From: Bostrychus sinensis | Taxonomy: Eukaryota; Chordata; Actinopteri; Gobiiformes; Eleotridae | Length of the DNA: 64,000 bases | Direction: 5' to 3' | NCBI GenBank assembly: GCA_020698575.1 | Contig: CM036252.1 | Location: forward strand, 26,799,206-26,863,205 | In this document: positions 1 through 10,689 of the stretch, piece after piece | Numbering within the stretch: the stretch's first letter is position 1 | Layout: each line of letters opens with the position of its first letter | The notes under the pieces: model-generated | The model's input: only the letters and a program-made list of their open reading frames with translations | Databases searched by the model: none | Told to the model about the DNA's origin: nothing | Translations under genes and position numbers: made by a program

Positions 1-1727
1 AGATGATCTGGTCTCTTTCAAAAAATCTAAACATGGGTTTAGATATCTTGGAGTAATCCTTACCCCTAAAATAAGCCAGCTGTACTCCTCTAATTATGAA
101 AAACTTATAAAAGAAATTAAAACAGACTTAAATAGATGGGATATGCTTCCACTCTCACTCCTGGGACGGACTGAATGTGTAAGAATGAATATCTTACCAA
201 GATTACTATTCCTATTTCAGTCCCTCCCAGTCTTTGTACCACAGTCAACATTTAAGCTTTTAGAAAAACTTATATCAAAATTCATCTGGCAGAATAAAAG
301 ACCAAGAATAAGACTTAAAATTCTAATGTCTGGTAAAGAAAGAGGAGGCCTTGGACTGCCTAACTTAAGACTTTATTATTGGGCTGCTCAAATAAGAGCA
401 ATAGTGGCGTGGATCATTAGGGATCCAGAAACACAGTGGGTCTCAGTTGAGGAGTTCTCATTACCAGGTATAAGTCTTTCAACTCTTCCATTTCTTAGCT
501 TACAATCTCAGAAAAAAATTAAAATAAGTAATCTATGGATTAGACATACAGTTAAAGTATGGAACCAAATACAGAAACAAATAAAGGGATCTATATGCCT
601 ATCAAGGGCAGTTTCTATTACTAGGAATATTGAGTTTTTACCATCCTTGTGTGATAGGACCTTTGATAGATGGGCTGAATGTGGGTTGATTACAATAAGT
701 CAGCTGTTTGAAGGGAATATGCTTAAGTCTTTCTCCCAACTAAAGAACAAATTTATTCTCCCTTCTAGTGACTTGTACAGATTCCTACAGATAAGACACT
801 ATGTATCACAACATGCAGATTGGGAATATATTAAAAGGGAACCTACAAATATAGAAAAACATTTTATAAATTTACAAGAAAATTCCGGAACAATGAAAAA
901 ACAAGTTTCTTTGATGTACAAAAAACTAATGATGGATACGTCAGATAATACTCAGCATATTAAGCAACAATGGGAAATGGAACTGAATGTCATTTTGGAG
1001 GATGACTCTTGGGAAAATATCTGTGCTAGTTGTCATAAGGGAATCTGGAGTCAACTCTGGCGAGAATTTGATTGGAAAGTCAAAATTAGATTTTTTCGAA
1101 CACCACTTAAGACTTTTCTTTCAAAAAGTAGTACTACTGAAAACTGCTGGAGGAACTGTGGACTTGTGGGTGACCACACTCACATTTTTTGGGACTGCCC
1201 TCAGATACAACACTTCTGGAAAACTGTTAAAGACACGTTGGAGAAAATACTGAATGTGAATATTCCTTTGAACCCTGTCATTTTTTTGCTGGATGTGTTC
1301 CCTACCCATCTTACTCATGATCAATGTTTTCTATTACATATTCTTCTAATGACAGCAAGAAAAATGATTACGGTTAATTGGATGAAACCTGATCCACCAA
1401 ACAATGATCACTGGATACAGAAAATTAGGCATGTTTACAAAATGGAACAATTAACTGCTCAACTACAACTAAAAACTCAGAGTTTTGAAAAACGATGGGA
1501 ACCTATTAAAAATTTCTTTAACTAGGTTGCTTTGTTTTCCTTCTCTTGTGATATCTACCTTAGCCTTGTATGGTGAAAAATGTAAACTTTTTAACTTTGT
1601 ATCTTTGTACTGAAATCAAGGCCCAGTCTCAGGTTGAAATTGTTTATATGTAATGTGTTTGTATGTGAATTGTTTGTATGTAAATTGCCTTATTTTGTTT
1701 GGCAATAAAAGTTCAAAAAAAAAAAAT
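1..1727 (+). mobile_element. L1-type LINE, 3' end (5' part outside window)
   Basis: This is the 3' part of a non-LTR retrotransposon. It holds an open frame from base 2 to the stop at 1525, about 200 bp of 3' UTR, an AATAAA at 1704-1709 and a terminal A-run at 1715-1726, which marks the retrotransposed 3' end. It lies in sense orientation on the plus strand, antisense to zcchc4, in that gene's second intron. The 5' end and the target-site duplication cannot be judged because the element runs off the window. The open frame has no stop or frameshift over about 508 codons, which suggests a fairly recent insertion. Confidence 0.88.
2..1525 (+). CDS. L1 ORF2 C-terminal part (end of reverse transcriptase plus C-terminal domain)
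   Basis: This frame encodes the C-terminal part of an L1 ORF2 protein, whose family has endonuclease, reverse transcriptase and a C-terminal Cys-rich domain. The first in-window ATG is at 143, but the frame is open from base 2, so the true start lies outside. Seen directly: FRYLGVIL near the left edge, RTECVRMNILPR just after codon 143, then GGLGLPNLRLYYWAAQ, all typical of L1/Tx1 ORF2 downstream of the RT palm. A CCHC motif, C-x3-C-x7-H-x4-C, lies at residues 335, 339, 347 and 352 counted from the ATG at 143, as expected for the L1 C-terminal domain. It is not a host gene. The clade call (L1 rather than L2 or Rex) rests on motif recognition. Confidence 0.85.
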   Translation, partial: DDLVSFKKSKHGFRYLGVILTPKISQLYSSNYEKLIKEIKTDLNRWDMLPLSLLGRTECVRMNILPRLLFLFQSLPVFVPQSTFKLLEKLISKFIWQNKRPRIRLKILMSGKERGGLGLPNLRLYYWAAQIRAIVAWIIRDPETQWVSVEEFSLPGISLSTLPFLSLQSQKKIKISNLWIRHTVKVWNQIQKQIKGSICLSRAVSITRNIEFLPSLCDRTFDRWAECGLITISQLFEGNMLKSFSQLKNKFILPSSDLYRFLQIRHYVSQHADWEYIKREPTNIEKHFINLQENSGTMKKQVSLMYKKLMMDTSDNTQHIKQQWEMELNVILEDDSWENICASCHKGIWSQLWREFDWKVKIRFFRTPLKTFLSKSSTTENCWRNCGLVGDHTHIFWDCPQIQHFWKTVKDTLEKILNVNIPLNPVIFLLDVFPTHLTHDQCFLLHILLMTARKMITVNWMKPDPPNNDHWIQKIRHVYKMEQLTAQLQLKTQSFEKRWEPIKNFFN

Positions 1728-1975
1728 AAAAGTACAGTCTCTTCCTCTCGAGTGACAAGTCGCTACTACATTGACCAATGTTAATATCCATTTAATAAAC
1801 CATTTTCACCTGGCACAGTTCTCCTTTTGTGTAAAAAGTGGTAACTTTGACTTGTTTTCCTCTTCTCTGGCCAACTGCCTGGCCTCTGACACCTGACACC
1901 AACAAATGAATATTAGCTCAATAGTAATAATAAAACTATATTTCTGTCACAAGCTCCAAGTTTGTCAGGACATAC

Positions 1976-2094
1976 CTTCTCGTCCTCCCATTGAAAGAAG
2001 TTGCAGTCCTTTCTGTCTCTGCAGGCTGAGCAGGCGTAGAACCTCCGGCCTTTTGCTCCTCCTTCACAAACTTTCTCAAATAACAAGGTTGGAC
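1976..2094 (-). CDS. zcchc4: zcchc4 coding exon 2 (zf-GRF core)
   Basis: The exon has 119 nt and starts after a TTCCAG acceptor. It encodes GPTLLFEKVCEGG, then the zf-GRF core FYACSACRDRKDCNFFQW, and ends EDEK before a GTATGT donor, in phase 0. Open frames on either strand here in other phases are shadows. Confidence 0.9.
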
Positions 2095-2692
2095 CTGGAA
2101 CAGCATGTCAACAACATAACACAATAGGGTTCATGTCGCTTATTGTTTATTTTATTTTTTTTGTGTATCTCTTTCAACAGTGGTAACAAAAACACATCAA
2201 TTTTCTTTGAGCTAGTGTCTGAGTTGTTCAGATGTCAATGCAACTAACTTTAATTTTGGCATAGTTTTTATATTTATATAGTTTTTCGGTTTGTTCCTGG
2301 TTTTGCTTTAAATCTTGTACTGTACTTTACTGCAGTCTATTACTTTGCAAGAGAAAAGTCCTGATGGTTATCGATCAGTCAATGTAAGTCTGTTAGGTAT
2401 TCGCCAATAATAACAACGAAAATTATATGCACAAATACACCGAGATTATAACAAGAAATGACACATAGCCTACTAACGTGGACTACATTAGGAGAAGGAC
2501 TAAAGAAATGATAAAACGAAACTTACACAAAACTAAAAATACCTAAACCCAGCTTTCTACAGTACAATATGACTGGCTATATGAAATAATGGAAAATACA
2601 TATTTATATACCGTACCGTGAGGACAACATGGCGCAGGTCGGTCTCCTTCAGGAACAACCAGCTCTATTCCCAAAGACTCACAGCTTTCCAT
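1976..2692 (-). CDS. zcchc4: zcchc4, 5' part (coding exons 1-2): 28S rRNA N6-adenosine methyltransferase
   Basis: Known role: ZCCHC4 methylates one adenosine of 28S rRNA to m6A and supports ribosome function; it has an N-terminal zf-GRF finger, a methyltransferase domain and C-terminal zinc fingers including CCHC. Seen here: coding 2692-2617 joined to 2094-1976 gives 65 residues in frame (76 + 119 nt). The first exon ends at CPHG and the second carries GRRFYACSACRDRKDC and NFFQWEDEK, which match the human N-terminus as I remember it. The start ATG (2692-2690) is supported by an in-frame TAA at 2737-2735 with no ATG between. The intron has donor GTACGG and acceptor TTCCAG, both in phase 1. The rest of the gene lies left of the window beyond the L1 insertion. 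Only the N-terminal finger region is present; the catalytic domain is not visible. Confidence 0.9.
2095..2616 (-). other. zcchc4: zcchc4 intron 1
   Basis: A 522-bp phase-1 intron between the two zcchc4 coding exons, with a GTACGG donor and a TTCCAG acceptor. It is AT-rich and I see no repeat or gene in it. Intron 2 occupies 1-1975 and continues left; apart from the L1 (1-1727) its remaining 248 bp show nothing recognisable. Confidence 0.75.
2617..2692 (-). CDS. zcchc4: zcchc4 coding exon 1
   Basis: This exon encodes MESCESLGIELVVPEG and then DRPAPCCPH plus the first base of a Gly codon. It ends before a GTACGG donor at 2616. The Cys/His of CPHG begin the zf-GRF zinc site. The upstream in-frame stop at 2735-2737 fixes the start. 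Confidence 0.88.
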
Positions 2693-2799
2693 GTCACTTT
2701 TATAAGATTTCCTGTGTTCCAAACCTAAATACTGTTACAAACTGCTAGAAATAAGCGCTGAACATGAGACATGAGAAGAACACTGGGAGCCATGCTGTT

Positions 2800-2870
2800 T
2801 GAGTCGCGAGTGTATGACGTCATCAGTCGCACAAAAATCTTATTGGTTGAAGTTGTGCACGTGCTGAGAG
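2800..2870 (-). promoter_or_regulatory. zcchc4: zcchc4 promoter-like cluster: CRE, CCAAT box, E-box
   Basis: Just upstream of the zcchc4 start on the minus strand are a perfect palindromic CRE (TGACGTCA, 2815-2822), a CCAAT box read on the minus strand (ATTGG on plus, 2842-2846) and a CACGTG E-box (2858-2863), with no clear TATA box. This combination fits a housekeeping promoter, and the transcription start probably lies between about 2700 and 2810. The motifs are seen directly; their use is inferred. Confidence 0.55.
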
Positions 2871-2890
2871 TGAAAAGTGCCAATATCCCT

Positions 2891-2891
<1 letters not shown>

Positions 2892-2921
<30 letters not shown>
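2892..2921. repeat. poly(T) run, 30 bp
   Basis: An uninterrupted T-run just upstream of the zcchc4 promoter-like cluster. It may be the tail of a degraded minus-strand retroposon, but no body is recognisable. Confidence 0.8.
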
Positions 2922-2924
<3 letters not shown>

Positions 2925-3944
2925 GGATTGGATAAAAAACGAATATGTTTCCAAATTTCTGGAGACTAAATCCAAATATACATTCTATTTATTTTCTTTT
3001 TGTGTTATTTTAGCAATAATCTTCTGCCTCTATGGCCATAAAGTCATTTAGTTTACAATCATTTATTCACCTTTTTTTGACAATGACAAAAACAACAACA
3101 GGTTTTTAAGGAGGTTCCACGTCGACTGCATTAGTACTGTTGTAAATGTGGTTCTGACTGATGTTCCATTTGGTCCACACATCTCTGCAAAACAATAGGT
3201 CTTTACAACAATTTAAACATGAGTGGTTTGAATAGGGACTACATTGTTCCATATGGTATAACATATTTTAAATAAAAAATATTTCAGTTGAATTACATGA
3301 ATAAATTTAGGCTTTTAAATAATTTTGGATTGCAGGCTATGCTCTAGTCTAGGCCTTACATGACCTTAATATACATGTGGCAGGAGCGATACAGAGCCCC
3401 TCTGTTGTTAAAACTTCAATGTTGGAATAAAGCTGAGATTTGAAGCTCTCCTCTTAGTCTCACTACATTACTTCCACAACATTCATCTGATTGTTCTGTC
3501 TGTCCTCTTAATGCTGTCAGGTATTACACTTGCTCTTCTGCACTCTTGGAACACATTTATTAATACATTAATGTGATTTCAAGTTGCTATTTTGTTGCTA
3601 AATGCATTTTTCTGTATTATTCTTTAGCAGTGTCACCAGTTTATGACATGAGGAAGACCTTAAAGAAAAATGAATTTCTGAACAATACAGCTGGATGAGG
3701 AGGCTCCACCTGTCTACATCATCATCTCTTCATCTCTTACGCCTGATACTTCACCAAAACAAGGTACTCATGCATCTGTGTGAAGTTATGACCAGCAGGG
3801 CTATACTTAGTAGGCTATAGGTGATTAAATAAATTAGAATATTGTGATCATTTCATTACATTCACATGTTAGAGTTTGTTTTTCACTGTAAACCATAATC
3901 ACCACAATAAAAAAATAAGTCAGTCTTTTTTTTTTTTGCACTTA

Positions 3945-4394
3945 AGTTAACTTAACTTAAAAGTACAGATAAAGGAGCATAAACTTACTCAAGAAAAAGT
4001 ATCACTCAAAAATTTCTACTTAAGTAAAATGTGAATCTGTTAAATTTGAGGGAATGAAAATTGATGGTTAACTGGTGCAATAGAAGAGATGAATCTGTTG
4101 CTAAAATTTTTCTTAAAAGTACTAATTTACTGCATTTTTTTATACTTATGTACTATGTCTACAATGACAACACAGCAAAAACAAAATGATTTTAAACTAA
4201 ACTCAAATACTTTTTTACATCAAACCAATTAAAAAAATGTAGTGGAGTAAAAAGTACAGATACTTGATCTAAAATGTAGTTAAGTAAAAGTAAAAGTACC
4301 CCTTGTAAAATTTACTCAAATAAAGTACAGATACATGAAAACTGTATTTAAGTATAATAACTAAGTACTTTTACTTCATTACATTCCACCACTG
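3945..4394. mobile_element. Degenerate AAGTAC-rich hAT-like non-autonomous element
   Basis: The stretch is rich in short AAGTAC/GTACTT motifs and ends in CCACCACTG at 4394. That is the inverse of the CAGTGGTGG start of the related element at 49008-49624. The left end is unclear and may be lost. Fish genomes carry many copies of such elements; the superfamily label is an inference. Confidence 0.5.
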
Positions 4395-4430
4395 GTGCTT
4401 GAAACATTTAACTTTGACAGGAACTACTAA

Positions 4431-4785
4431 AATAATAATAATAATTGGTATCTGTCTTATGTAATGCTTTTCTTTACAACTTGGTGCATTATTCCTTCAC
4501 TCCGCAGTCACACTTGGTGGTGGTGAGCTACTTCTGCTGCCACAGCTGTCCTGGGGCAGACTGACAGATACTGTGGCTGCCATTCTCCCCTCCAACAACC
4601 ACCAATCGCACAGTCACCCTAACACATGCATACACCAGTGCCACAGACACTGGAGGCAAGGTGTTTGAAGGGTCTGATTTTCCATGGACACAAAGGCAGT
4701 ATGCAATGCTGGTAGCTGGGTCTGAGCCACTAACCCTCTGGTAAGTGGGCGAACAACTCTACCAACTGAGCTACTGCTCACAATA
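4431..4785 (-). mobile_element. SINE-like tRNA-headed repeat, reverse copy
   Basis: Read on the minus strand, this copy starts with GAGCAGTAGCTCAG, which resembles a tRNA A-box. It continues with a body ending in GAATAATGCACCAA and an (ATT)n tail (plus strand 4431-4443). It matches the copies at 59805-59990 and 62995-63638 in this window. I could not name the family. Confidence 0.55.
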
Positions 4786-5744
4786 TTCAAATTTGTTGAT
4801 GTAGCACTCTAGTCTAGCTATTAGTAAACAATGCATTTGAAATATTTCCAGAATAATTCATGGCATTACCCCTTAACCTGATTTATAAAATCATTACAAT
4901 GTGCAATACATATCCTAACATTTGGCTGCTGCATGGTTTTGAATCACTCTTATTCATATCAATTAGATGAAATTTCATTACCAACACAAGGTGGTGCCAA
5001 AAGACAGCGTAAACACAGTTGAGTCAGAAGGCCTACCACTAGAGAGGAAGCAGTAGTTTAATTCTTTCCCAGTAGTACAATAACAGCAGTTTTCTTATCT
5101 TTGTGATCTTGTCATAATAAAGACAAGACGCATTACATAAGCATTTAAATAAAAAATGTATCTCCATCACCATAACATGCGTTAGTTGGAGTACATCCTA
5201 GACTAGTTGCAGGGCCAAAACTTAGACAGACATGACTGACAGAAAACCATTCACTCTTATAGTCACTGACTGGGAGCAATCTTAGATTTTAGCTTCATCA
5301 CTAATTCAGCTATACATTTATTCCTTTGGATGATAAAAAAAGAAAGAAAACAATAGGAATATACCAGTTAAATAAATAAATAAATAAATATATAGTATTA
5401 TAAGAAGTCATTGTAAATGTTAAAGTAAAAATATGAATGATAATAATGCATTTAAAATGAAGAATTTATTCCATATAACTATATCTTTCAAAGTAAAAAC
5501 CTTTTCTTGATACAGTTTATGTAAAGAATGACTAAGCAAAAGATAAAGACTCTTTCTACAGCTCGACTTTTACTGCGCTCTCTATACAGTAACGTAGGCC
5601 TATAATTGTAACCTAATAGAGTATATTTTAATACCTTTATCGTTATTCATCAAGATAAACATCATATACAAATGCGCAAGATATTCTGACGACTACCCCG
5701 CACTTTTACTTTGAAGTACTTCTCCCGGAAACAGCGTTCGTTCA

Positions 5745-6103
5745 CATTCCTCTCAGCTTGCTAGGCGATGCTAAACGGCGCGCCCACACCCAACCTGCGC
5801 TGTGTGCCGTCGCGAGAGCAGCGCTGTCCGCAGTGAGTGAAGCAGCAGCAGCAGGACGCTTTCTCCGGACTGCGCGCCTGTCCCTCTGTGACCCTGTCCC
5901 ACACCTCCACACACTTCCAGACATCACCAGAACCTCATCCCGGTCCCGCGGTGGACGTCTGCATCCCCGAGGCTCGTGCGCACTCTGCGGCTACTGCTGC
6001 TGCTGCCATCCTCCATGCACTGTCAATGTGGATAGTGGCTTATTTCTACTGCGTGTTATCATCTGACTGGGGAACGGTCTGACTGGTACCATGAGCAGCA
6101 CTG
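5745..6103 (+). promoter_or_regulatory. ablim2: ablim2 CpG-island promoter and first exon (5' UTR)
   Basis: This roughly 330-bp GC- and CpG-rich block, in otherwise AT-rich DNA, includes GGCGCGCC at about 5776. It leads directly into an ATG in good context (ACCATGA, 6091) and a GTAAGG donor at 6104. There is no TATA box, as usual for a CpG-island promoter. The transcription start cannot be fixed from sequence. The leader contains short upstream frames, including ATG 6015-6035 and ATG 6026-6082, and an in-frame stop at 6064-6066 before the main ATG. Confidence 0.7.
6091..6103 (+). CDS. ablim2: ablim2 coding exon 1a (MSST...)
   Basis: This is the CpG-island first exon. It encodes MSST plus the first base of the next codon, then a GTAAGG donor. 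An in-frame TGA at 6064-6066 excludes an upstream extension. The phase-1 end joins exactly to the exon at 33854, giving MSSTVFQQQ. The human ABLIM2 N-terminus (MSAV...) is similar. Confidence 0.8.
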
Positions 6104-9100
6104 GTAAGGCATTTGATTAAACATTTTTTTATTTTTTATTTTTTTTAACTCTGGTGAAGAATTTGATTAATTTCAGAGCAGAGAATAAATCTAAATCCGT
6201 CAATATTTGATGCATTGTTGTGTAGTGAATGGTAATATTGTGCTTAATGCATACGGTTTGTAGAATTCTCATCCGTTTAAGTACGCTACATTAAATAAGG
6301 GTTGTATTCTGTTTACATTTCTCCATTTGCCTTTGTCATGCTAGGTGCTAGTCAGGAGGATGTGTTGTGAGCACACAGATGGCTGAGGGAGCTCCAGTCA
6401 TCTTCTCTCTCTGCAGTCACCTCTCGTTAATAAAGCCATGTCTGGTGTCTACAGCAGGCCTGACTCCTGGAGGCTGCTGTCACTGCACTCTCTCTATTGT
6501 CTGAGCAGCGGTGAGCTTGTGGCAAAGGGCTGACAGAGGCTGACGTGCCAGTGCAGTCAGGGAACTGTCAAGTGACTCAGTGGCTGCTCTGCGCAGCGTG
6601 TTTTCATATGCAAATATGCACAGGTCCTAGTTAGTCCTAGTTATTTACTTTACAGACAGTAAAACAGAGGGTTTTGTCACCGAGGAGTCCCCGGAGCAGT
6701 TTAAAGAGAACCTCTGAGGGCTCTACCGTATGTCAAGTGCTATTGCTTTTAGAGTGGAATATTATAAAATACTTTTCACTAGGCCCATTTGAATATACTG
6801 AAGGGACAGAAGGTAGAATGAGGTTGAAAGGAAATTAAAAGAATTAATGTTGCACAATTGTCATAAGACACAGTAAATATATACATATAAATATTGGCTA
6901 GAGCAGTGGTTCTCAACTGGTCTAACTTTGGGACCCACCATCACCCTAAAATGTCAAGCCGCAACCCAAATAAAAGTAATATTTCAACCAATCAAATGTA
7001 TTAAACCCAGGCCTGTCCACAAACTTGCTGGGGCCCAGGGCAAGAAGGCTACACATGGGCCCATTATAATAGAAAATGTAAGAAGAGGAGCCATTTCTGG
7101 GCCCCTCAACAGACCCCTTTGAACTGTATAATTGTATATACATTGCAGTTACACAAAAATCTTTGCACCATAAATAAAACCTGACCTCGGTTCCTCAGAA
7201 TGTGTTATCTCTCACAACCAAAAATATGGGGGCTATCATTTGTTGCATTGCATGTTGGTTATTATCCATACTCCAAGTCAAAGTCACAGGAATTTTCTAA
7301 AGTTAAGGGTCTCCAACAGATGTTTTTACACAGTAATTACATAAGAGACCCAACTCCCTGAAAGCCTGCTGCTCCATACATTAGTTTTGACCATACCTTG
7401 TTCCTGCTTGTGGAATATGTGATGCAGAAAGCACTGATGGATCTGGGCTTTAATGAGAAAAGCTCTGCGGAGGAGAAGTGGTCGAGTTGTTAATGAGAGT
7501 GCTGCATCTTGTATGGAGAAAGTCATTAACAGACGGCTGTAAAGTGTCATGGAAAGAGACGCTCAATACACTGTTTGTCTGGGACTCGTTTGTGATGGCT
7601 GTAAAGACAGTTTGACCTTCCACCTCTGGAAGAATGTTGGCGTGACAGTGGACTTGAGCATGGCTTTACCTGTCGTTTGTATTCACTAATTATCAACAAA
7701 GCATTGTTTGTTTACTACTGCAGCTATTTTTATCGTGTAAAATTTGTATCGTGTAAAATGCAGTTCTTGAGATGAGTAAGATGAACTTTTACGTGCTTGT
7801 TTGCTTGGTTTTTGCACTGGACATGTGGCTTTAGATAAGATGGTGACAGAACAATGAATTTCCTGTCCTTACCGGTCCTGATTACTTTTTTCCTGTTCCC
7901 ACAAAATTTGTTCACTTTGTCTTTTTCCAAACCTATCCTGTTATTTACAAACTCTTCAAACCTTGAGAAATGCAACAGCCCATTGTACTAAAATTTCAAT
8001 TATAGATTATAGATGGGCTGCATAGTGGCAAAGTGTTTAGCACTGCTGCCTCACAACAAGAAGGTCCAGGGTTTGATTCCCAGGCTTGACAGGGCCTTTC
8101 TCTGTGGAGTTTGCATGTGGTTTCCCACACCAAAACACCTACAACATACACTAAAGGCTAAAGCTGCAGTAAAGTACTCCTGACCAGGATCCTGGCTCAA
8201 GATCTGGAGAAGAGTCCCACGGTCCTGCACAGCAGTTGCCCTCTTCTCCAGACAAGTTGCACCAGTGGAATTGGAATGATGGGTCTATAAGTAAATAACA
8301 TACATACATACATACATACATACATACATACATACATACATACATACATACATTTCTCTACAGTCAGGGACAATAAGTCTTCCTTATTTAATACAGTATT
8401 CTTACTTATAGTTGTTCTGTTGATTGTCAGTTTCTCATTTAAACCTTTTACTGTTCAATTTTTGCTCAAGGTCATTGGTCAGAATTGCAGCTTATAGATG
8501 CCACCTTAGATTCTAATTTTCTAACTAGTCACTGAGCCAACACTTACAGACATACACTTGTCAGATCATCATTCACTCTCACATTTATTCACTAGAGGCA
8601 GTTTAGACACACTAATTCATCGATACATGTATGTCTTCTGACGGTGGTAGGAAGCCAGAGGGGACCCAATGTAACATGGGGCAGACGTGCATACTCCACA
8701 CAGAAAGATTGTGTGTAAGCCTGAAGATCAAATCCACAATCTTCATGCTATGAGGGGAAAAAGTTGATGAGGTAATACAGATTTAACAGGTCAATGTTTA
8801 TAGTTTTTCTGTTACCAGTAGTGGTTTAACGTAGTACATGTAACAGGTAAGTGTTTATAATAATGGTTATAACTTAGAACAGTGTTACATAATTTCAACT
8901 TTGAAATCTGAAAAACTAAAAGTGTTTAATACTATTTAGTGGCATGTGTATTTGGCATGTCCTACCTGGTCAGACAAAAGGAGTGGTGTACTTGAGGTAA
9001 AATAAACCTCTCAAACAGGCTCAGCTAGGGGAACACACCCTAACCTCAGCAGCATTCTCCGACTGTAGCCCTGTCTGCATTTGTGCAATTCCATAAATAT

Positions 9101-10649
9101 AATAGATCCACCATATTAGCTGATTAGAGTCTCTGCTGCAACAATTACATTAGGCTCAATTAGCAACAGAATTTAGATTTGGTTCTCATGATGTTTCCCA
9201 AAGCAAGACACATTATCAGAGTGGATCTTTCACCACAGGGACCAAGTGTCAGTGACTAAAAGGGATGGATGATTGGAGAAAGCCTGTTAATTCCAGCTCA
9301 CATTACAGCCACAGGTCATAGGATCAATACTGTTTTTTCTCAAAGCGCTTTTTGCCTGCTTGTATACTCTTGGCGTAACTGATCTGATATGTCCTAGACC
9401 ACTAGCAGTAATAAGCTGCTTCTTTAAGGCCCCAGGTGAGATCGTCTTATATACAGTAGTCTGTCAATCACCATATGTCACAGTGATGCTATTGAAAGAA
9501 AAGATGAGACCACCCATTTTACAAAAGACCCTGATCACTAATGGTGTTACAAGCGACATTAATCTTAAAGTTAAAGGAGTGCCTTAGTAAAAGTAGAGAA
9601 TTTGAAAGTCTGGAAGAATTACTACTAGCAATACAATTTCATAGCATTACATTGTGATAGCTTTCATTCCATGCTAGGCCTGTTTTGCAGCTTTATTAAT
9701 TATGGAATAGTAAGATGCTATTTCAAGTTTTGTAGCAATGTTTACATCACCAAACTGATGTAGGACAGTGGTTATTTGAGTTTTTTTTTTCTCAGCTGAA
9801 CACTGAAAATATACTGAACCCCTCTTGATCCAGTTTGGAAATCAGTGATATAGGAAGTTGAAAGTAGAAAATTTAGGGTAATTATTAGCATGTTTTAGCT
9901 TATAAGGTCAAGTTCATGTCCAAAGGAACATAGATTCTGAAACTTGATCATTTAAAAGCTACATTGTTTTAGTTACCTGTTTTTAAATGCTGTTTCTCTT
10001 ACATTATGCTAACTCCATCTGCAAAGAACATACTGTAGTATTAGTAATAACTGAATGATAATGGGCTCTCTTTGGTAAGTAGTAATTCCTGCTTTTCAGC
10101 AACTGTGTTATTTTGGCAGTTGTTATGCTGCAGTTACGTCACCCTAGTTCAACTTTGTGCTGTCAAATAATGTGTGTCACAAGTTTTGCAGTTCTGCAGG
10201 AGGTAAACAGGAGGTTTGTGCTGGAGGCATGTGCCTTGTGGGTGTGTTTGTTTGGCCTTTGTGGTGTGTCTGGAATGACAATAGTTATGTTGACACGTGC
10301 AGTGTTCACAGTTCTGGATATAGAAGGAATGAGCACAATAGATGCTTTGTATACATGTATATTTACTAAGGTTAGCCATCTTAACTTATGGCAACAAATG
10401 TCTACATGATTACGTGCTATTGTTTGAAAGTCTGCAGATATGTGTACAACCACCAGTCTTAAACTGTATGTCAACTGGTTCATAGAAATTCACCTGTACT
10501 GTACTGTTCTGAAAGGATGACTAATTTTTGCTGCCCTCATGTCTTTGCTAAATGAACTAACTGGAACAAGACTAGGACTAGTACTGCTCCTCTCATTGGG
10601 TTAAATGCTGGATGAGCTCACTGGCCCAGCAGTGTTGAGGCCAACCCTT

Positions 10650-10689
<40 letters not shown>

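Larger units (their letters stand above)
2922..5740. other. Intergenic region between zcchc4 and ablim2
   Basis: This spacer separates the divergently transcribed genes. I see no coding sequence. It contains a degenerate AAGTAC-rich element (about 3945-4394), a reverse-orientation SINE-like copy (about 4431-4785) and a short AAAT microsatellite near 5371-5390. Stretches 2922-3940 and 4790-5740 show nothing I can name. Confidence 0.6.

Noticed and set aside
5758..6082. Arg/Ala-rich frames across the CpG island
   Set aside because: They lack an ATG start at their beginning and simply follow from GC-rich leader sequence before the ablim2 ATG.
8151..8345. Minus-strand frame beginning with repeated Met-Tyr-Val-Cys
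   Set aside because: Its start is the CATA microsatellite and the rest has no recognisable domain.
10113..10483. Overlapping 70-106 codon frames on both strands
   Set aside because: No domain, no splice support and no conservation clue; they look like chance frames in intronic DNA.
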